This document shows, piece by piece, positions 47,401 to 57,151 of a stretch of DNA of 64,000 bases. Below the pieces are notes generated by a model. That model saw nothing but the letters and a program-made list of their open reading frames with translations, made no database searches and had not been told where the DNA came from. How positions within the stretch are numbered: the stretch's first letter is position 1; every line of letters begins with the position of its first letter. The DNA is from JAAZAI01 sp050942875 (GTDB lineage: Bacteria > Verrucomicrobiota > Kiritimatiellia > RFP12 > UBA3636), in NCBI GenBank assembly GCA_050942875.1, contig JBMNOD010000003.1, positions 1-64,000 of the forward strand, in the 5' to 3' direction. The position numbers were made by a program, and so were the translations under genes.

Positions 47401-50400
47401 TTAGCACTCCCTTCGCTTTCGTCCGAAAGCGAAGAGGAGCGCGATCCAGAGCACCGGCACGGCGACGACCGCGGCCACCGCCGTCTGGAGCGTCTCGCCG
47501 ACAAGGCCGAGGCGCGACGCCAGGCTCCGGCGAACGCCAAGCTCGATCGCCATGCCGCCGCCAAGCTGGGTTTGCAGGGCGCGGGTGAAGCGCATCGCGC
47601 ACCCGTGCTCCGGCATCGTCACCGCAATGGCCGCCGGGGTCTCGTCCGCGGCGGCCTGCTGGCCGACGATCTTCGCGGAAACCATCTGCAAGGCCTGGCG
47701 GTCGCGGGCGCTGAGCCGCTCCTCGACCTGCTGCGCGAACTCGCGGCTGAAGTTGCCGCCGTTGAGCGGCACGGCCTGGCGCTGCTGCGCGCCGGGGTCG
47801 GCGTCGAAGATGTTGTTGTACGTGCGCAGCGCCCCGCGGCGGTTGATGAAGCCGATGTTCGCATTCTGCACGGCGACGCTCTCGAACTGCACGCGCGCGT
47901 CTTCGTTCATGCTCGCGTCCGCCTGCGAAAGCGCGATCACCTGCTTGAGCTCGCGCTGCGCCCGGCCGCGCTGCCCCTCGTCGAGCATCTGCCCGACTTG
48001 CTGGAGGCTCACCTTCGCCTTCGTGAGCTGCCCGCTGCTGCGCGCCTGGTTGCGCGACTGGTACAGGGTCGAATCGAACATCCAGCCGCCGTCGGCGCGC
48101 GCGCCGGGCTTGGGCGCGAGGTCGAAGTCCTCGTTGCGCAGCGTGTAGCGCCAGCCCTCGGGCGCAAAGAGCGTCCAGTCGATGTTGCGCAGCGGCAAGT
48201 CGGGGAAGCGCGGAGCCTCCAGCGTCAGGCGGCCGCCGAACGACGTCGCCGGACGGAACGCCCAGACGAAGGAGACGGACGCCACGTCGCCCTCGGGCAC
48301 GCTGTCGAGCGGGATGCACAGCGCCTCGCCGCCGGCCTCCTTCGAGACCGTGACGGGGCGTCCGTTCACCTGCGCCGTCCAGAGATCGCCCTCGGGGCCG
48401 GGGAGCGTGAAGCGCAGGAAGCGCAGCCGCCCCACCGAGAAGGTCAGATCCGTCTGGGTCAGGGCGCGGCCGCCGATGGAGAGCACGGTGGTCTGCTCCA
48501 TGCGCTCGACCGTGGCGGGGAGCACCTCGGCCGCGGCGTGGCGCGTGACCTTCAGCGCCACCGCCGCATCCGGGTCGAGCACCTTCCAGCACTTCAGGGC
48601 GCCGGAAAGGTCGCCGGCGCCAAAGATGTCGGGAATCGTGCGCGCGTCCTCGGGGCGCATCGTCGTCGGCGAAAATTCCGCATCCACCTTGATGCGGACG
48701 TCGCCGGAGACGACCATCCAGCCGGTCTGCCGCGCGGCGGCCACGACGCGCAGGGGCTTGACCTCGACGGCCTGCGTCGAATCATAGGGCTCCTGGTAGA
48801 AGCACGTGGCGGCGTACTCGCCGTCCACCTTGCCCTGAAGCTCGATCAGCCACGCCTGGGCGCCGTCCGCCGCCGGTTCGCCCTCCGGGGCGACGCGCGC
48901 GATGTGGCGCCCGGAGACGGTCAGCGAGGCGCCCTTCGCCGGCACCACCACGCGGAACTGCTTCACGCCGGCGTTCTCGATCTTGCAGCGCAGATAGACG
49001 CGGTGCTGCAGCATGCCCTCGGCGATGGAGACGCCGTGCAGGACGTCGGGCTTCACGACGGGGTCGAGCACCTGGGTCTTGAGCACGGCGGACCAGTCCA
49101 CGCGCAGGATGTCCAGCGCGACGGCGTGCTTCGCCGTCGCCTGGCCGTCGTCGCCGCGCGCCGCCACGACGCCGTCGTGGGCGTCGAGCGCGAGCTTCAC
49201 GCCGCGCTCGGCCGTGACGGCGATCCGCCCGGTCTGGCGGATCGCGCCCTTGACCGCGATGCGCGGCACCGCGATCTCGGGATCGACGCCCTGGCGCTGC
49301 TTCGAGAGCACGACGTAGAGCGGGCACACGCCCTCGAGCGCGCCGCCGAACATCACCTCCACGCCGCCCCCGCCCTTGCGGCGGTCGTCCCAGCCGACCA
49401 TCTTGTCGCCGGTGATCGTCTCGATGACGTAGTCCCCGGGCATCTCCAGGTTCACCGAGAAGACGCCGGCCTTGGCGACCGAGAGCTCGAGCTGGGCGCT
49501 GGCCGTGTAGCGTTCGTCGCCGACGGACATCGCGAGGTTGAGCGTCGAACGAAGCTCCGGCTTCACCATGTCGGCCGCGAGCGTGACGGCGACCTTCCGC
49601 GCCTCGTCGTAGCGGAACGCGCGGCGCACCGGCTCGCCGGCGCCGCCCGCCGCCCCCGCCCACGGCGGCTCGACCGCGCCGAAGTCCTCGTTGCGCATCA
49701 CGCTGCACCCGGCGTGCTCGACGAGCGTCAGCAGCACCGCCTCGCTCGCGGCGACGCCCAGACGCCCGTTCTGGCGCTCGACATCGAGCGCCTCCGGCAC
49801 CACCACGGTGGACTCGTAGGGGAAGTTCTTCGCCACGGCGTTGCAGCGCACCGCCAGCGAAAAGCCGTCGGGCGTCGCCGGCTTGACCGCCGCCGTCAGG
49901 ATTCGCGTGGCAGGGTCGAAACTCCAGTCGCCCGCGTCGCCCGCGACGTCCACGACGTGGAGCGTCTCCGGGATGCGGACGCGCACCTGCCGCACCACGC
50001 CCTGCAGGACGCGGTAGCGGAACACCGTCGTCACATCGACGACGCCCGAGCGAATGGCGGCGCACGTGGCGACGTCGGCGGACATGACGACCGCCTCCTT
50101 CTCCACGTCGCGCCGCTTCGGGGCGATCTTGATTTCGAGCGCGTCCTCGCCGGCGGCGAGATGGCCCGCAAACACCTGGGCGCCGTCGTCGCGAACCGTC
50201 ATCGTCCCGCCGTAGAGCCGCGCCGGCGCGGCCTCCAGCTCGCCTTTCGGCATCGTCACGGTCGCGGCGGACGTCACGGCGCCAAAGGTCTTCGTCCTGA
50301 GGACGCTGCCGGGCGTCGTCGATCCGATCGTGAAGCGCAGCGCATGCCGCCCCGCCTTCTCGACGAAGAGCACCAGCCCGCCATCGGCGCAGGCGACGTG

Positions 50401-53400
50401 CTCGGGCTGTACGCGGACGCCGTCGCCCTCCAGCTCGACGAGGCGGGCGTAGCCGAGCCGCACGCCGCTCGGCATCGCCGCCTCCAGGATCGCGGCTTCC
50501 TCCCGGGAACCGTCCGCAAAGCGCGGATACGAATACGCGCCCGGCTGGTCGAAGGTGCAGTCGATCCTGCGCGTGACGCGCATCGTGGCGCCGGCGCGCA
50601 AATCCTTCTCCGGCGGCACGACATCGACGGCGATGTCGTCGCTCCACACGCTGACGAAGGCGTTGGAGCTGTGGAATTCGCCGCGGTAGTCGAGCGCGGC
50701 CGGGGCCGCGGCCAACGCCGCGCCCGCCAGCAGCCCCATCGCAACCGCCAGCCCGGTTCGCGTCGAGCCTTCGCGCCCCGCTTCCGGCCGGGGCTGCGGC
50801 GCCGCCTTCGCCGCCTCCGCCGCCGCCACCAGCGGCGGCGGCTCGACGCCCGCAGCCTCCTGCGGCGGGCGCGCGGGGCGGTAGGTCGCAAGGCTCCAGA
50901 GGCCGCGCGCCACGATCCGCAGCACGCCAAGGAGGAAGAGCAGCAGGAGCAGCCCAAACCCCATGATCGTCGCGTCTTCAAAGCTCACGGCGCCCAGGTT
51001 GAGCAGCAGCGCGCCCGTCGCGACGAACGTGCAGGCGATCCAGAACCGGTGCCCGCGCCGCGCAATGGCGAGAACCAGGAAGAAGAGCGCCAGCGCGCCG
51101 CAGATGATCGCGGCGGGCAGGTTGACCCGCGCCAGCCAGGCCGGCACGACGGAGAACGTCAGCGCCAGCGGCGCGTCGCCGGGCATGACCGACGTGCGCG
51201 TGAAGCGCCGCCCGCCGCCGGCCGCGTCGGGCGAGAGGTTGCCCGAGGCGCGGCGCACGGCGAGCTTGTCGCCCGCCACAAGCCGCCACTCCGCGAACGT
51301 CACCGGCGTATCGACGAGCACCGGCGCTTCGAGCGTCTGGCGCGACGGCGTGGCGGCGTTGTCGACGGCGTACTGGATTTCGACCGTCGTGGCCGTGTTC
51401 GGGTCGCGCGGACGCTCCACGGGGACGAGCAGCAGCCCCTGGTCGAACTGCGAGGGGATGCTCTCGACGCGGCCGCCCTCGAGCACCTTGCCGACCGTCC
51501 AGAGCGTCGCCCCGGCCGGCAGCTTGAGCGCGAGGTACTGCCCGCGCGCGTTCTTGACGGAGTAGCGCGCCGTCGTGACGCTCGCGCCGTCGCGCGTGAT
51601 CTTCGATTCGATGGCGAGGAAGTCCACCACCTGGCCGATGCTGCCCTTCGTCGCCAGCGGCACGAGCGCGATGCGGGCGGTGTGCGGCGCGCGCATGTAC
51701 TTCCAGGCCGCCGTCACGGGGGAAAGCAGGGACGCCGCGTAGCCTTCGGGGATTTCGTCCTTGCCGATGCGGATCATCGTCGGCGGCAGCTCCCCCGCCT
51801 CCTCGGCCTGGAGCGCCGCCGGCCCGGCGAGGACGATGAAGCCCATCTCGCTCGTCGTGCCGATCGTCTCGATCTCGCCGATGGCGAGCTCGCCGCCGTG
51901 GTAGTCGAGCTGCTGCTCGTAGGAGACGAGCAGCGTCCAGTCGCCCAGAATCCGCCGCGCAAGCTTCACGACGAGCGTGTCGCCCGTGCGCGTCCAACCG
52001 TCCATGTCCGCGCAGGTGACGTCCACCTGCTTGAGGTGCGCCGGCACCTTGAACGAAAAGGTGTCCGTCGGCGCGCCGCTGATGTGGTACGTGGCCGCCG
52101 CCGAGGCGTAGAGCATGCCGTCGCCGGGCGAAACAAGGTGGAAGAGCTCGGAGTGAATCGCCGTCTTCGCCCGCGTGTAGCCGAGGGCGACCGACCAGGC
52201 GTCGCCGCGGAAGCGGAACGCGAGCTGCGCCCCCGGGACGTTCAGCGGCGTCGAGGCGGCGTGGATTTCGGAGAGGTTCGCCACGCCCTCCGGCGCAAGC
52301 TGGATGCCCTGCGACGCCGCCGCGATGACGTAGCCGTTTTGCACGACGGCGTCCTGCACGGCGATCTCGGGCACGGCCAGCGTGCCGGGCGCGGCCGTGT
52401 CGATCCGGCGCTCCATCTTCAGCACCACCTTCATCATGCCCGCCACCGGCTTGCGGAACGGGATCGTCACCGCAAGCGCGCCGTCGTCGAGCTTGCGCTG
52501 CTCGATGTCGCCATCGGCGACGCCGCGCCCCGACGCCGACGTGATCGTCCAGCCCTCGGCCTTGCCGATCATGGCGACGACCTGGTCGGCGGGCGCGTCG
52601 CGCAAATCAAGCTGCAGCAGCGCCTCGACGCTCGCCAAGGCGTCCTCGACGCGCACGACGACCGTGTTCTCGGAATGGACCGCCGTGACGATGTCCTCCA
52701 GCCCGACCTCGAGCGAGCATGGCGTGGCGGTGTAGCGGTAGGCGCCGCCGCCGGAGAGCGCCGAGGCCGACGCCGCCGACGCGGCGGCGGCCGTCTGCAG
52801 CAAGTTCGTCATCGCCCCCGGCTGGATGCGGATCGCGCCCGACGGCACGACCGTCAGCAGCCCCTCCGTGCGCAGCACGCCCACCGGCGCGACCGGCTCG
52901 ATCACCGTCTTGCACGGGAAGGCCGGCAGCGCATCCTCGTACACGAGCGTGATCCGCGCCCCCGCGCTCTCCACCTGCGGCGTGAGCGTCAGCGTCGAAT
53001 AGGCCGGCGAATCGGACTCGCCGACCTCCTGCTTGAGCAAATTGAAATCGGCGTCCGTGCTCACGATGTTCACCTGCTTCGGCACGCGGAACGCATAGCG
53101 GCGCACCGTGCCTTGCGTGATCTTGTAGGTGAAGACCGACGTGTGCCGGATGACGCCCGGCGCGACGAGCGACGTCGTCTCGGCGCGGCAGGAGACGATC
53201 GCGTCGGTGCGCTGGAAGCGCATCGCCGCCGAACGCCAGCGCACCTCGACCGGACGCCCCGCCGGCAGGTTGCCCCTGATGACGCGCGCCGGCGGCGGGC
53301 CGTCGGTCTGCACGGCCTCCAGGTTGCCGGCATGCGCCACCGACACATCCCACTCCTGCGGATTGACGCGGATCTCGAACGTCCGCACCGTCGCCACGGG

Positions 53401-53763
53401 CAGGTCGAGCGTCACGCCCTCGCCCCTGGCCGTCGTGAACGCCAGTTCCACGTCCCCCGAGCGCCCGCGCCCCCAGAAGGAAGGCTCCGCCGCGATCCGG
53501 TACAAGCCGTCGGCCGCGGGCGGCAGCAGCTTCATGCCCGCCGGCAGCGTCTTCGAGACGATCGCCACGCCGCCCCCCAGGACGGGGACGGAGCCGCCGG
53601 GCTTCACATTGTCGAGCCGGAAGGCCACGCTCGCCTGGAGCATGCCGTCCTTCACCTCGCCCTCGAGGTGCAGCCCCGACACCGTCGCCACCGGCGCCCC
53701 GTTCGCCGCCACGCCCACGACCAGGGCCAAAACGCTTGTGATGATTTGCTTGATTGCCTTCAT
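47401..53763 (-). CDS. Giant (2,120-residue) duplicated envelope protein, function unknown
   Basis: I do not recognise a family. A signal peptide of ~22 residues is followed by a long beta-rich region to ~880, then three hydrophobic helices (~885-905, ~912-930, ~935-955: NLPAAIICGALALFFLVLAI; WIACTFVATGALLLNLG; TIMGFGLLLLLFLLGVL). After a proline-rich linker comes a second signal-like segment (TGLAVAMGLLAGAALAAAPA, ~1003-1022), a second beta-rich half, and a last helix (AVAAVVAVPVLWIALLFAFG) with a basic tail RKRREC. The halves share motifs such as SVFTYKITQGTVRRYAFRVP and TVFRYRVLQGVVRQVRVRIP, so the protein probably arose by duplication and fusion. Start ATG at 53763 has aaaggag nearby. It lies 112 bases downstream of the vWA gene in the sigma-vWA operon. 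Confidence 0.8.
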   Translation of the reverse strand: MKAIKQIITSVLALVVGVAANGAPVATVSGLHLEGEVKDGMLQASVAFRLDNVKPGGSVPVLGGGVAIVSKTLPAGMKLLPPAADGLYRIAAEPSFWGRGRSGDVELAFTTARGEGVTLDLPVATVRTFEIRVNPQEWDVSVAHAGNLEAVQTDGPPPARVIRGNLPAGRPVEVRWRSAAMRFQRTDAIVSCRAETTSLVAPGVIRHTSVFTYKITQGTVRRYAFRVPKQVNIVSTDADFNLLKQEVGESDSPAYSTLTLTPQVESAGARITLVYEDALPAFPCKTVIEPVAPVGVLRTEGLLTVVPSGAIRIQPGAMTNLLQTAAAASAASASALSGGGAYRYTATPCSLEVGLEDIVTAVHSENTVVVRVEDALASVEALLQLDLRDAPADQVVAMIGKAEGWTITSASGRGVADGDIEQRKLDDGALAVTIPFRKPVAGMMKVVLKMERRIDTAAPGTLAVPEIAVQDAVVQNGYVIAAASQGIQLAPEGVANLSEIHAASTPLNVPGAQLAFRFRGDAWSVALGYTRAKTAIHSELFHLVSPGDGMLYASAAATYHISGAPTDTFSFKVPAHLKQVDVTCADMDGWTRTGDTLVVKLARRILGDWTLLVSYEQQLDYHGGELAIGEIETIGTTSEMGFIVLAGPAALQAEEAGELPPTMIRIGKDEIPEGYAASLLSPVTAAWKYMRAPHTARIALVPLATKGSIGQVVDFLAIESKITRDGASVTTARYSVKNARGQYLALKLPAGATLWTVGKVLEGGRVESIPSQFDQGLLLVPVERPRDPNTATTVEIQYAVDNAATPSRQTLEAPVLVDTPVTFAEWRLVAGDKLAVRRASGNLSPDAAGGGRRFTRTSVMPGDAPLALTFSVVPAWLARVNLPAAIICGALALFFLVLAIARRGHRFWIACTFVATGALLLNLGAVSFEDATIMGFGLLLLLFLLGVLRIVARGLWSLATYRPARPPQEAAGVEPPPLVAAAEAAKAAPQPRPEAGREGSTRTGLAVAMGLLAGAALAAAPAALDYRGEFHSSNAFVSVWSDDIAVDVVPPEKDLRAGATMRVTRRIDCTFDQPGAYSYPRFADGSREEAAILEAAMPSGVRLGYARLVELEGDGVRVQPEHVACADGGLVLFVEKAGRHALRFTIGSTTPGSVLRTKTFGAVTSAATVTMPKGELEAAPARLYGGTMTVRDDGAQVFAGHLAAGEDALEIKIAPKRRDVEKEAVVMSADVATCAAIRSGVVDVTTVFRYRVLQGVVRQVRVRIPETLHVVDVAGDAGDWSFDPATRILTAAVKPATPDGFSLAVRCNAVAKNFPYESTVVVPEALDVERQNGRLGVAASEAVLLTLVEHAGCSVMRNEDFGAVEPPWAGAAGGAGEPVRRAFRYDEARKVAVTLAADMVKPELRSTLNLAMSVGDERYTASAQLELSVAKAGVFSVNLEMPGDYVIETITGDKMVGWDDRRKGGGGVEVMFGGALEGVCPLYVVLSKQRQGVDPEIAVPRIAVKGAIRQTGRIAVTAERGVKLALDAHDGVVAARGDDGQATAKHAVALDILRVDWSAVLKTQVLDPVVKPDVLHGVSIAEGMLQHRVYLRCKIENAGVKQFRVVVPAKGASLTVSGRHIARVAPEGEPAADGAQAWLIELQGKVDGEYAATCFYQEPYDSTQAVEVKPLRVVAAARQTGWMVVSGDVRIKVDAEFSPTTMRPEDARTIPDIFGAGDLSGALKCWKVLDPDAAVALKVTRHAAAEVLPATVERMEQTTVLSIGGRALTQTDLTFSVGRLRFLRFTLPGPEGDLWTAQVNGRPVTVSKEAGGEALCIPLDSVPEGDVASVSFVWAFRPATSFGGRLTLEAPRFPDLPLRNIDWTLFAPEGWRYTLRNEDFDLAPKPGARADGGWMFDSTLYQSRNQARSSGQLTKAKVSLQQVGQMLDEGQRGRAQRELKQVIALSQADASMNEDARVQFESVAVQNANIGFINRRGALRTYNNIFDADPGAQQRQAVPLNGGNFSREFAQQVEERLSARDRQALQMVSAKIVGQQAAADETPAAIAVTMPEHGCAMRFTRALQTQLGGGMAIELGVRRSLASRLGLVGETLQTAVAAVVAVPVLWIALLFAFGRKRREC

Positions 53764-53787
53764 GTCATGCTCCTTTTAATAATCCGC

Positions 53788-53865
53788 CTGATCGGACTGA
53801 TCCGCCTGATCGGACTGATCGGACTGATCGGACTGATCGGTCTGATCGGTCTGATCCGACTGATC
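53788..53865. repeat. Nine-base tandem repeat ctgatcgga, 8.7 copies
   Basis: 78 bases of 9-mers (ctgatcgga, ctgatccgc, ctgatcggt variants) filling the gap between the vWA gene and the giant gene, 25 bases upstream of the giant gene start. Read on the minus strand it is a run of GATCAG with TCC, ACC or GCG between. As a simple repeat it can change in copy number and so alter the leader length. Confidence 0.92.
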
Positions 53866-53875
53866 AAACCCTCTC

Positions 53876-56275
53876 TCACAACCCCAACCCCATCAGCTTC
53901 CCCACCGTCTCCGCGAAGCCGCGGGCCGGTGCGTCGTGGTCCAGCTCGGCCGCCACGCGCCCGGCTTCAACGGCGACGCGCCGCAGCGCGTTCGCCTGCC
54001 CCGCCGGCGGCACGTGCTTGAGCGTCGTCGCGAACTCCGCCACGGCGCACGCCAGCCGGAACTGCGGACGCGTCCGGGCGAAATCGCCCTGCACCGCCTC
54101 CGCCGCGATCGGCGCCTCGATCTCCTCCACCGCGCCGGTGTCGATGCGGCGGTAGCGGATGCGCACGGTGCCGAGCGACGCGGACGGCTTCAGCCCCTCC
54201 TCCAGCAGCATCTCGTAAACGACCGTCACGCCCTGCCCCGACCCCACTTCGCCCGCGTCCACCGAATCGTCGCGAAACTGCTCGTCGCGCAGCGCGCGGC
54301 TGTCGTAGCCGTGGGAACGGTACGCCTTCACGGCGGCGCCGTTCCACTCGACCTGGATCTTCACGTCGGACGCGATCGTGTTGAACGACGCCTGCAAATC
54401 CTCCACGAAGCTCTCGTGGATGGCCGCCTCGGAATCCAGGAACCGGTACTGCCCGTTGCCGCGATTGGCCATCGCCTCCAGCAGCGCGTCGTTGTACGTG
54501 CTCCGCCCCACGCCGACGACCGAGCAACTGATGCCGCGGTCGCGGTACGCGGCGACCTTGCCGAGGATTTCCTCCGCGTTCGCGCTCCCGAGGTTCGCAA
54601 TGCCGTCGGAGAGGATCACGACCCGGTTCTCCGCCTTCGGGCCGAAGTCCGCCGCGGCCGACTCGAACGCCCGGACGATGCCGTCCTCCAGGTTCGTCGC
54701 GCCCTGGCAGCGGATCGCGGCCAGCTCGTCGCACGCCTGCTTCACGATTTCCGGGCGATCCCACCCGCTCAAGGAGAAGACCTTGCGCGTCTTGTCCGAG
54801 CACGTCAGCAGCGTCACGGCGTCCGCGGGCGCCAGCTTCGCCAGCAGCGCCTCGATCGCCCGCTTCGCCAGCGCCATCCGCTCGGGCGTGTCCATCGAGC
54901 CCGACGCGTCGAGGAGGATCGTCAGCCGGAGCGGACGCTGCTCCTCGCGCCCCAGCCGCCGCCCCTTCACGCCGACCCGCAGCAAGTGCCGCCCGGGGCG
55001 GAACGGCGAGGCCGCGCCCTCAAGGTACACGCGGAAGGTCGCTTCCGCAGGCGCCAAATCGCCGTAGTCGAACGCATTGACGAACTCCTCCTGGCGGATC
55101 GTGGACGCCACAGGCCGCGACCCCGCGTCGATCAACGCGACCGCGCGCGAATACCCCGCCGAATCCACGTCAAGCCCGAACGTGGACAGCGGACGCTCCG
55201 CCGTCGGAACGAGCGTGAACGGGCCGGTTTCGGTGGACTCCAAGCGCCTCCGAGGTTCGTCCAAGAGGTCGGATTTGAGTCCATCCAGCCTCGCCAGTCC
55301 CAAGGCGGCCTGGTCGACTGCGGATTGCCTGCGTTGCCGGGTTTCATCGTCCTGCGATTCAGCCTTGGATTCACGAAGCTCACCACCGAGAGCTGCAGGA
55401 CTGCCATCAGGGCCTTTAGGCCACTCGGCTCCGAGCGCGGACAAGAATGACTCCGAATCGTCGGCGACGGCTTTGCCGTCGGCCTCGGCCGCCATCCCCC
55501 CGCCCAGCGACTCGCCAAAAGAACCTGCCGCCGAATCATCCGCACCCTTCAACGCTTCGCGATGATGCCCGGAGGAGCGCGCGCCCACGATGCCCGGCAT
55601 GACAATCGAGCTTCTTGACTCCTCCTCCGGCGTGGGCGGAGGTGGAGCCGAAACGCCCGCGTCACCAGGCGACGGCAGCGACGCTTCGCGAGGCACACGC
55701 TCGGGTGCTCTGCCACGATGCCCGGGGGAGCTCGCGCCCACGATGCCCCGCATGACAATCGGGCTTTTGAGCGTTGCGACCGACTCCAAGCGCTCAGGCC
55801 GAGGCGACGGCGTCAACATCGGCGCGTCGGCAGGCGCCGGGGCCGCCGACGGCGACGGCGCAGGTTCGTCATCGATCGGAGAATACATCAACATGCCATC
55901 CGGCGGCTCCGTTTCATAATCAAAGCATCCCTCCAGAGCCGGCTCCTCATGCCACGGCGGCACGCAATAGGCGACATTGCCTTTGACAGCCATTTGCCCG
56001 CTCATCGCAACGATGTCGGCGGGTTTTTTTTCAACGTAAACCGCCCGTTTCGTGACAAAACTGGGAATGACGAGACCGGCGATCACCCCGAGAACCAGAA
56101 CGATCACGGCGGCATACTGGACGACCTTGGCAAGGACGAACAGGATTCGGCGCGGCGCGCGCCCGTCGGGGAGCGCCGCGAAAACGGCGTGTCGGCGCAC
56201 CTCGTCGAGGCGCGTCGGTGCGGGGAGTTGCTTGAGGAGTTCCGCCAGCTCCGTGTAGTCGCGTTCTTCATTCAT
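53876..56275 (-). CDS. Membrane-anchored vWA / DUF3520 (YfbK-type) protein
   Basis: A 799-residue protein. Residues 1-~48 are cytoplasmic (EERDYTELAELLKQLPAPTR), and ~48-70 one membrane helix (VVQYAAVIVLVLGVIAGLVI). A proline/serine-rich linker with a duplicated SIVMPGIVGARSSGH-type motif runs to ~335. The N-terminal vWA-associated domain follows (LSTFGLDVDSAGYSRAVALI), then a vWA domain (~440-610) with the MIDAS motif LDASGSMD, and a DUF3520-type C-terminal domain. This is the YfbK arrangement. The short cytoplasmic end next to a sigma gene, which it overlaps by 8 bases, is where an anti-sigma domain would be; that role is inference. The giant gene follows. Confidence 0.85.
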   Translation of the reverse strand: MNEERDYTELAELLKQLPAPTRLDEVRRHAVFAALPDGRAPRRILFVLAKVVQYAAVIVLVLGVIAGLVIPSFVTKRAVYVEKKPADIVAMSGQMAVKGNVAYCVPPWHEEPALEGCFDYETEPPDGMLMYSPIDDEPAPSPSAAPAPADAPMLTPSPRPERLESVATLKSPIVMRGIVGASSPGHRGRAPERVPREASLPSPGDAGVSAPPPPTPEEESRSSIVMPGIVGARSSGHHREALKGADDSAAGSFGESLGGGMAAEADGKAVADDSESFLSALGAEWPKGPDGSPAALGGELRESKAESQDDETRQRRQSAVDQAALGLARLDGLKSDLLDEPRRRLESTETGPFTLVPTAERPLSTFGLDVDSAGYSRAVALIDAGSRPVASTIRQEEFVNAFDYGDLAPAEATFRVYLEGAASPFRPGRHLLRVGVKGRRLGREEQRPLRLTILLDASGSMDTPERMALAKRAIEALLAKLAPADAVTLLTCSDKTRKVFSLSGWDRPEIVKQACDELAAIRCQGATNLEDGIVRAFESAAADFGPKAENRVVILSDGIANLGSANAEEILGKVAAYRDRGISCSVVGVGRSTYNDALLEAMANRGNGQYRFLDSEAAIHESFVEDLQASFNTIASDVKIQVEWNGAAVKAYRSHGYDSRALRDEQFRDDSVDAGEVGSGQGVTVVYEMLLEEGLKPSASLGTVRIRYRRIDTGAVEEIEAPIAAEAVQGDFARTRPQFRLACAVAEFATTLKHVPPAGQANALRRVAVEAGRVAAELDHDAPARGFAETVGKLMGLGL

Positions 56276-56843
56276 GGCGCATGTCCTCCTGGGAGTGGAG
56301 CCGTTTCGCGATCTCGGCGTTCAGGATTTTGACAGCCTCGTGGAGCAGCTTCCGGCAATGCGGCACGCTGTAGCCGGTGATCTCGGCGATGCTGGCGTGG
56401 CTGAGCCCCTGCTGGAGCCTCAGCAGCAGCACCCGCCGGCGCGACGGAATCAGCGCGTCGAGCGACTCCGCGAGCGCCTGCAGCTTCGCCTCGCGCGAGA
56501 TCTCGGAATCCCCGCCGCCGGCGCCGGCGCCCTCGACGGCCGCCTCGCGGGCGAAGCCCTCGTGGGCGCGGGCGCGGGCCTGCTCGGCGCGAAGAATCGA
56601 AACCGCCTTGTTGTACGTCACCTTGTAGAGCCAGTTCCGCAAATGATCGCCCGGCGCCGGCGCCTGGCCGCGATGCCATTGCGAGGCGAGCGCGACGAAC
56701 GCCTCCTGGACGGCGTCCTGGGCCAGCGCGTGATCCCGAACGATGCCGACGGCGTAGCGCAGGAGCGAACCCTCGAACCGGTCCACGACCTGTTCGAGCC
56801 ATCCGCGCCGCGGATCCACCGACGTTGTTTGATTGGTCTTCAA
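56268..56843 (-). CDS. ECF-type RNA polymerase sigma factor
   Basis: A ~191-residue sigma factor with regions 2 (WLEQVVDRFEGSLLRYAVGI; HALAQDAVQEAFVALASQWH; HLRNWLYKVTYNKAVSILRA) and 4 (LIPSRRRVLLLRLQQGLSHA then SIAEITGYSVPHCRKLLHEA). The start is uncertain: TTG at 56843 (LKTNQTTSVDPRRGW) with ggaagg upstream is favoured, GTG at 56817 and ATG at 56960 are alternatives. Its stop lies 8 bases inside the vWA gene, so the two are coupled. It probably controls its own operon and perhaps the divergent moxR operon. No matching pair of ECF promoter motifs was recognised. Confidence 0.88.
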   Translation of the reverse strand: MKTNQTTSVDPRRGWLEQVVDRFEGSLLRYAVGIVRDHALAQDAVQEAFVALASQWHRGQAPAPGDHLRNWLYKVTYNKAVSILRAEQARARAHEGFAREAAVEGAGAGGGDSEISREAKLQALAESLDALIPSRRRVLLLRLQQGLSHASIAEITGYSVPHCRKLLHEAVKILNAEIAKRLHSQEDMRHE

Positions 56844-57034
56844 GGAGCTGCCTTCCCTTGCTGGTTTACACCCTTCATACGCAGCCGGTTCCAAAACGTT
56901 ACTTCCCGTCGAGGGATTCCCCGCCGCCTTTCGTAAACTATACCCTTGTCCAACCCGCAATTCAAGCGCGCTTTTCGCGGGGCAAGCACGGGCGGGACGA
57001 GATTGCCCCTTTCAACCTTCCCCGAATCTCGTAG

Positions 57035-57062
57035 GGGCGGGGCTTCGTCCCCGCCCTTTTTT
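57035..57062 (+). terminator. Terminator-like hairpin in the moxR leader
   Basis: The arms gggcgggg and ccccgccc are perfect, with a cttcgt loop and six T after the stem: the form of an intrinsic terminator on the plus strand. No plus-strand gene ends before it, so it may shield moxR from read-through, act as an attenuator, or be one more G-rich repeat. The divergent 404-base gap also holds the palindrome at 57152; no clear ECF promoter was seen. Confidence 0.55.
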
Positions 57063-57151
57063 CGGGTCTGTCCCCTAAACTCCACAGGATGGCGAACGGC
57101 CCCGCCGGGGACGGCGGGCTCCAGCGTTCCGGTGGATGGTTCGCCCATTGG

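Noticed and set aside
47380..54021. A very long open frame on the plus strand opposite the giant gene (about 2,200 codons).
   Set aside because: Its product is almost all Arg, Ala, Gly, His and Asp with no domain or signal, which is the antisense shadow of a G+C-rich gene. The minus strand gives a signal peptide, membrane helices and a good ribosome site.
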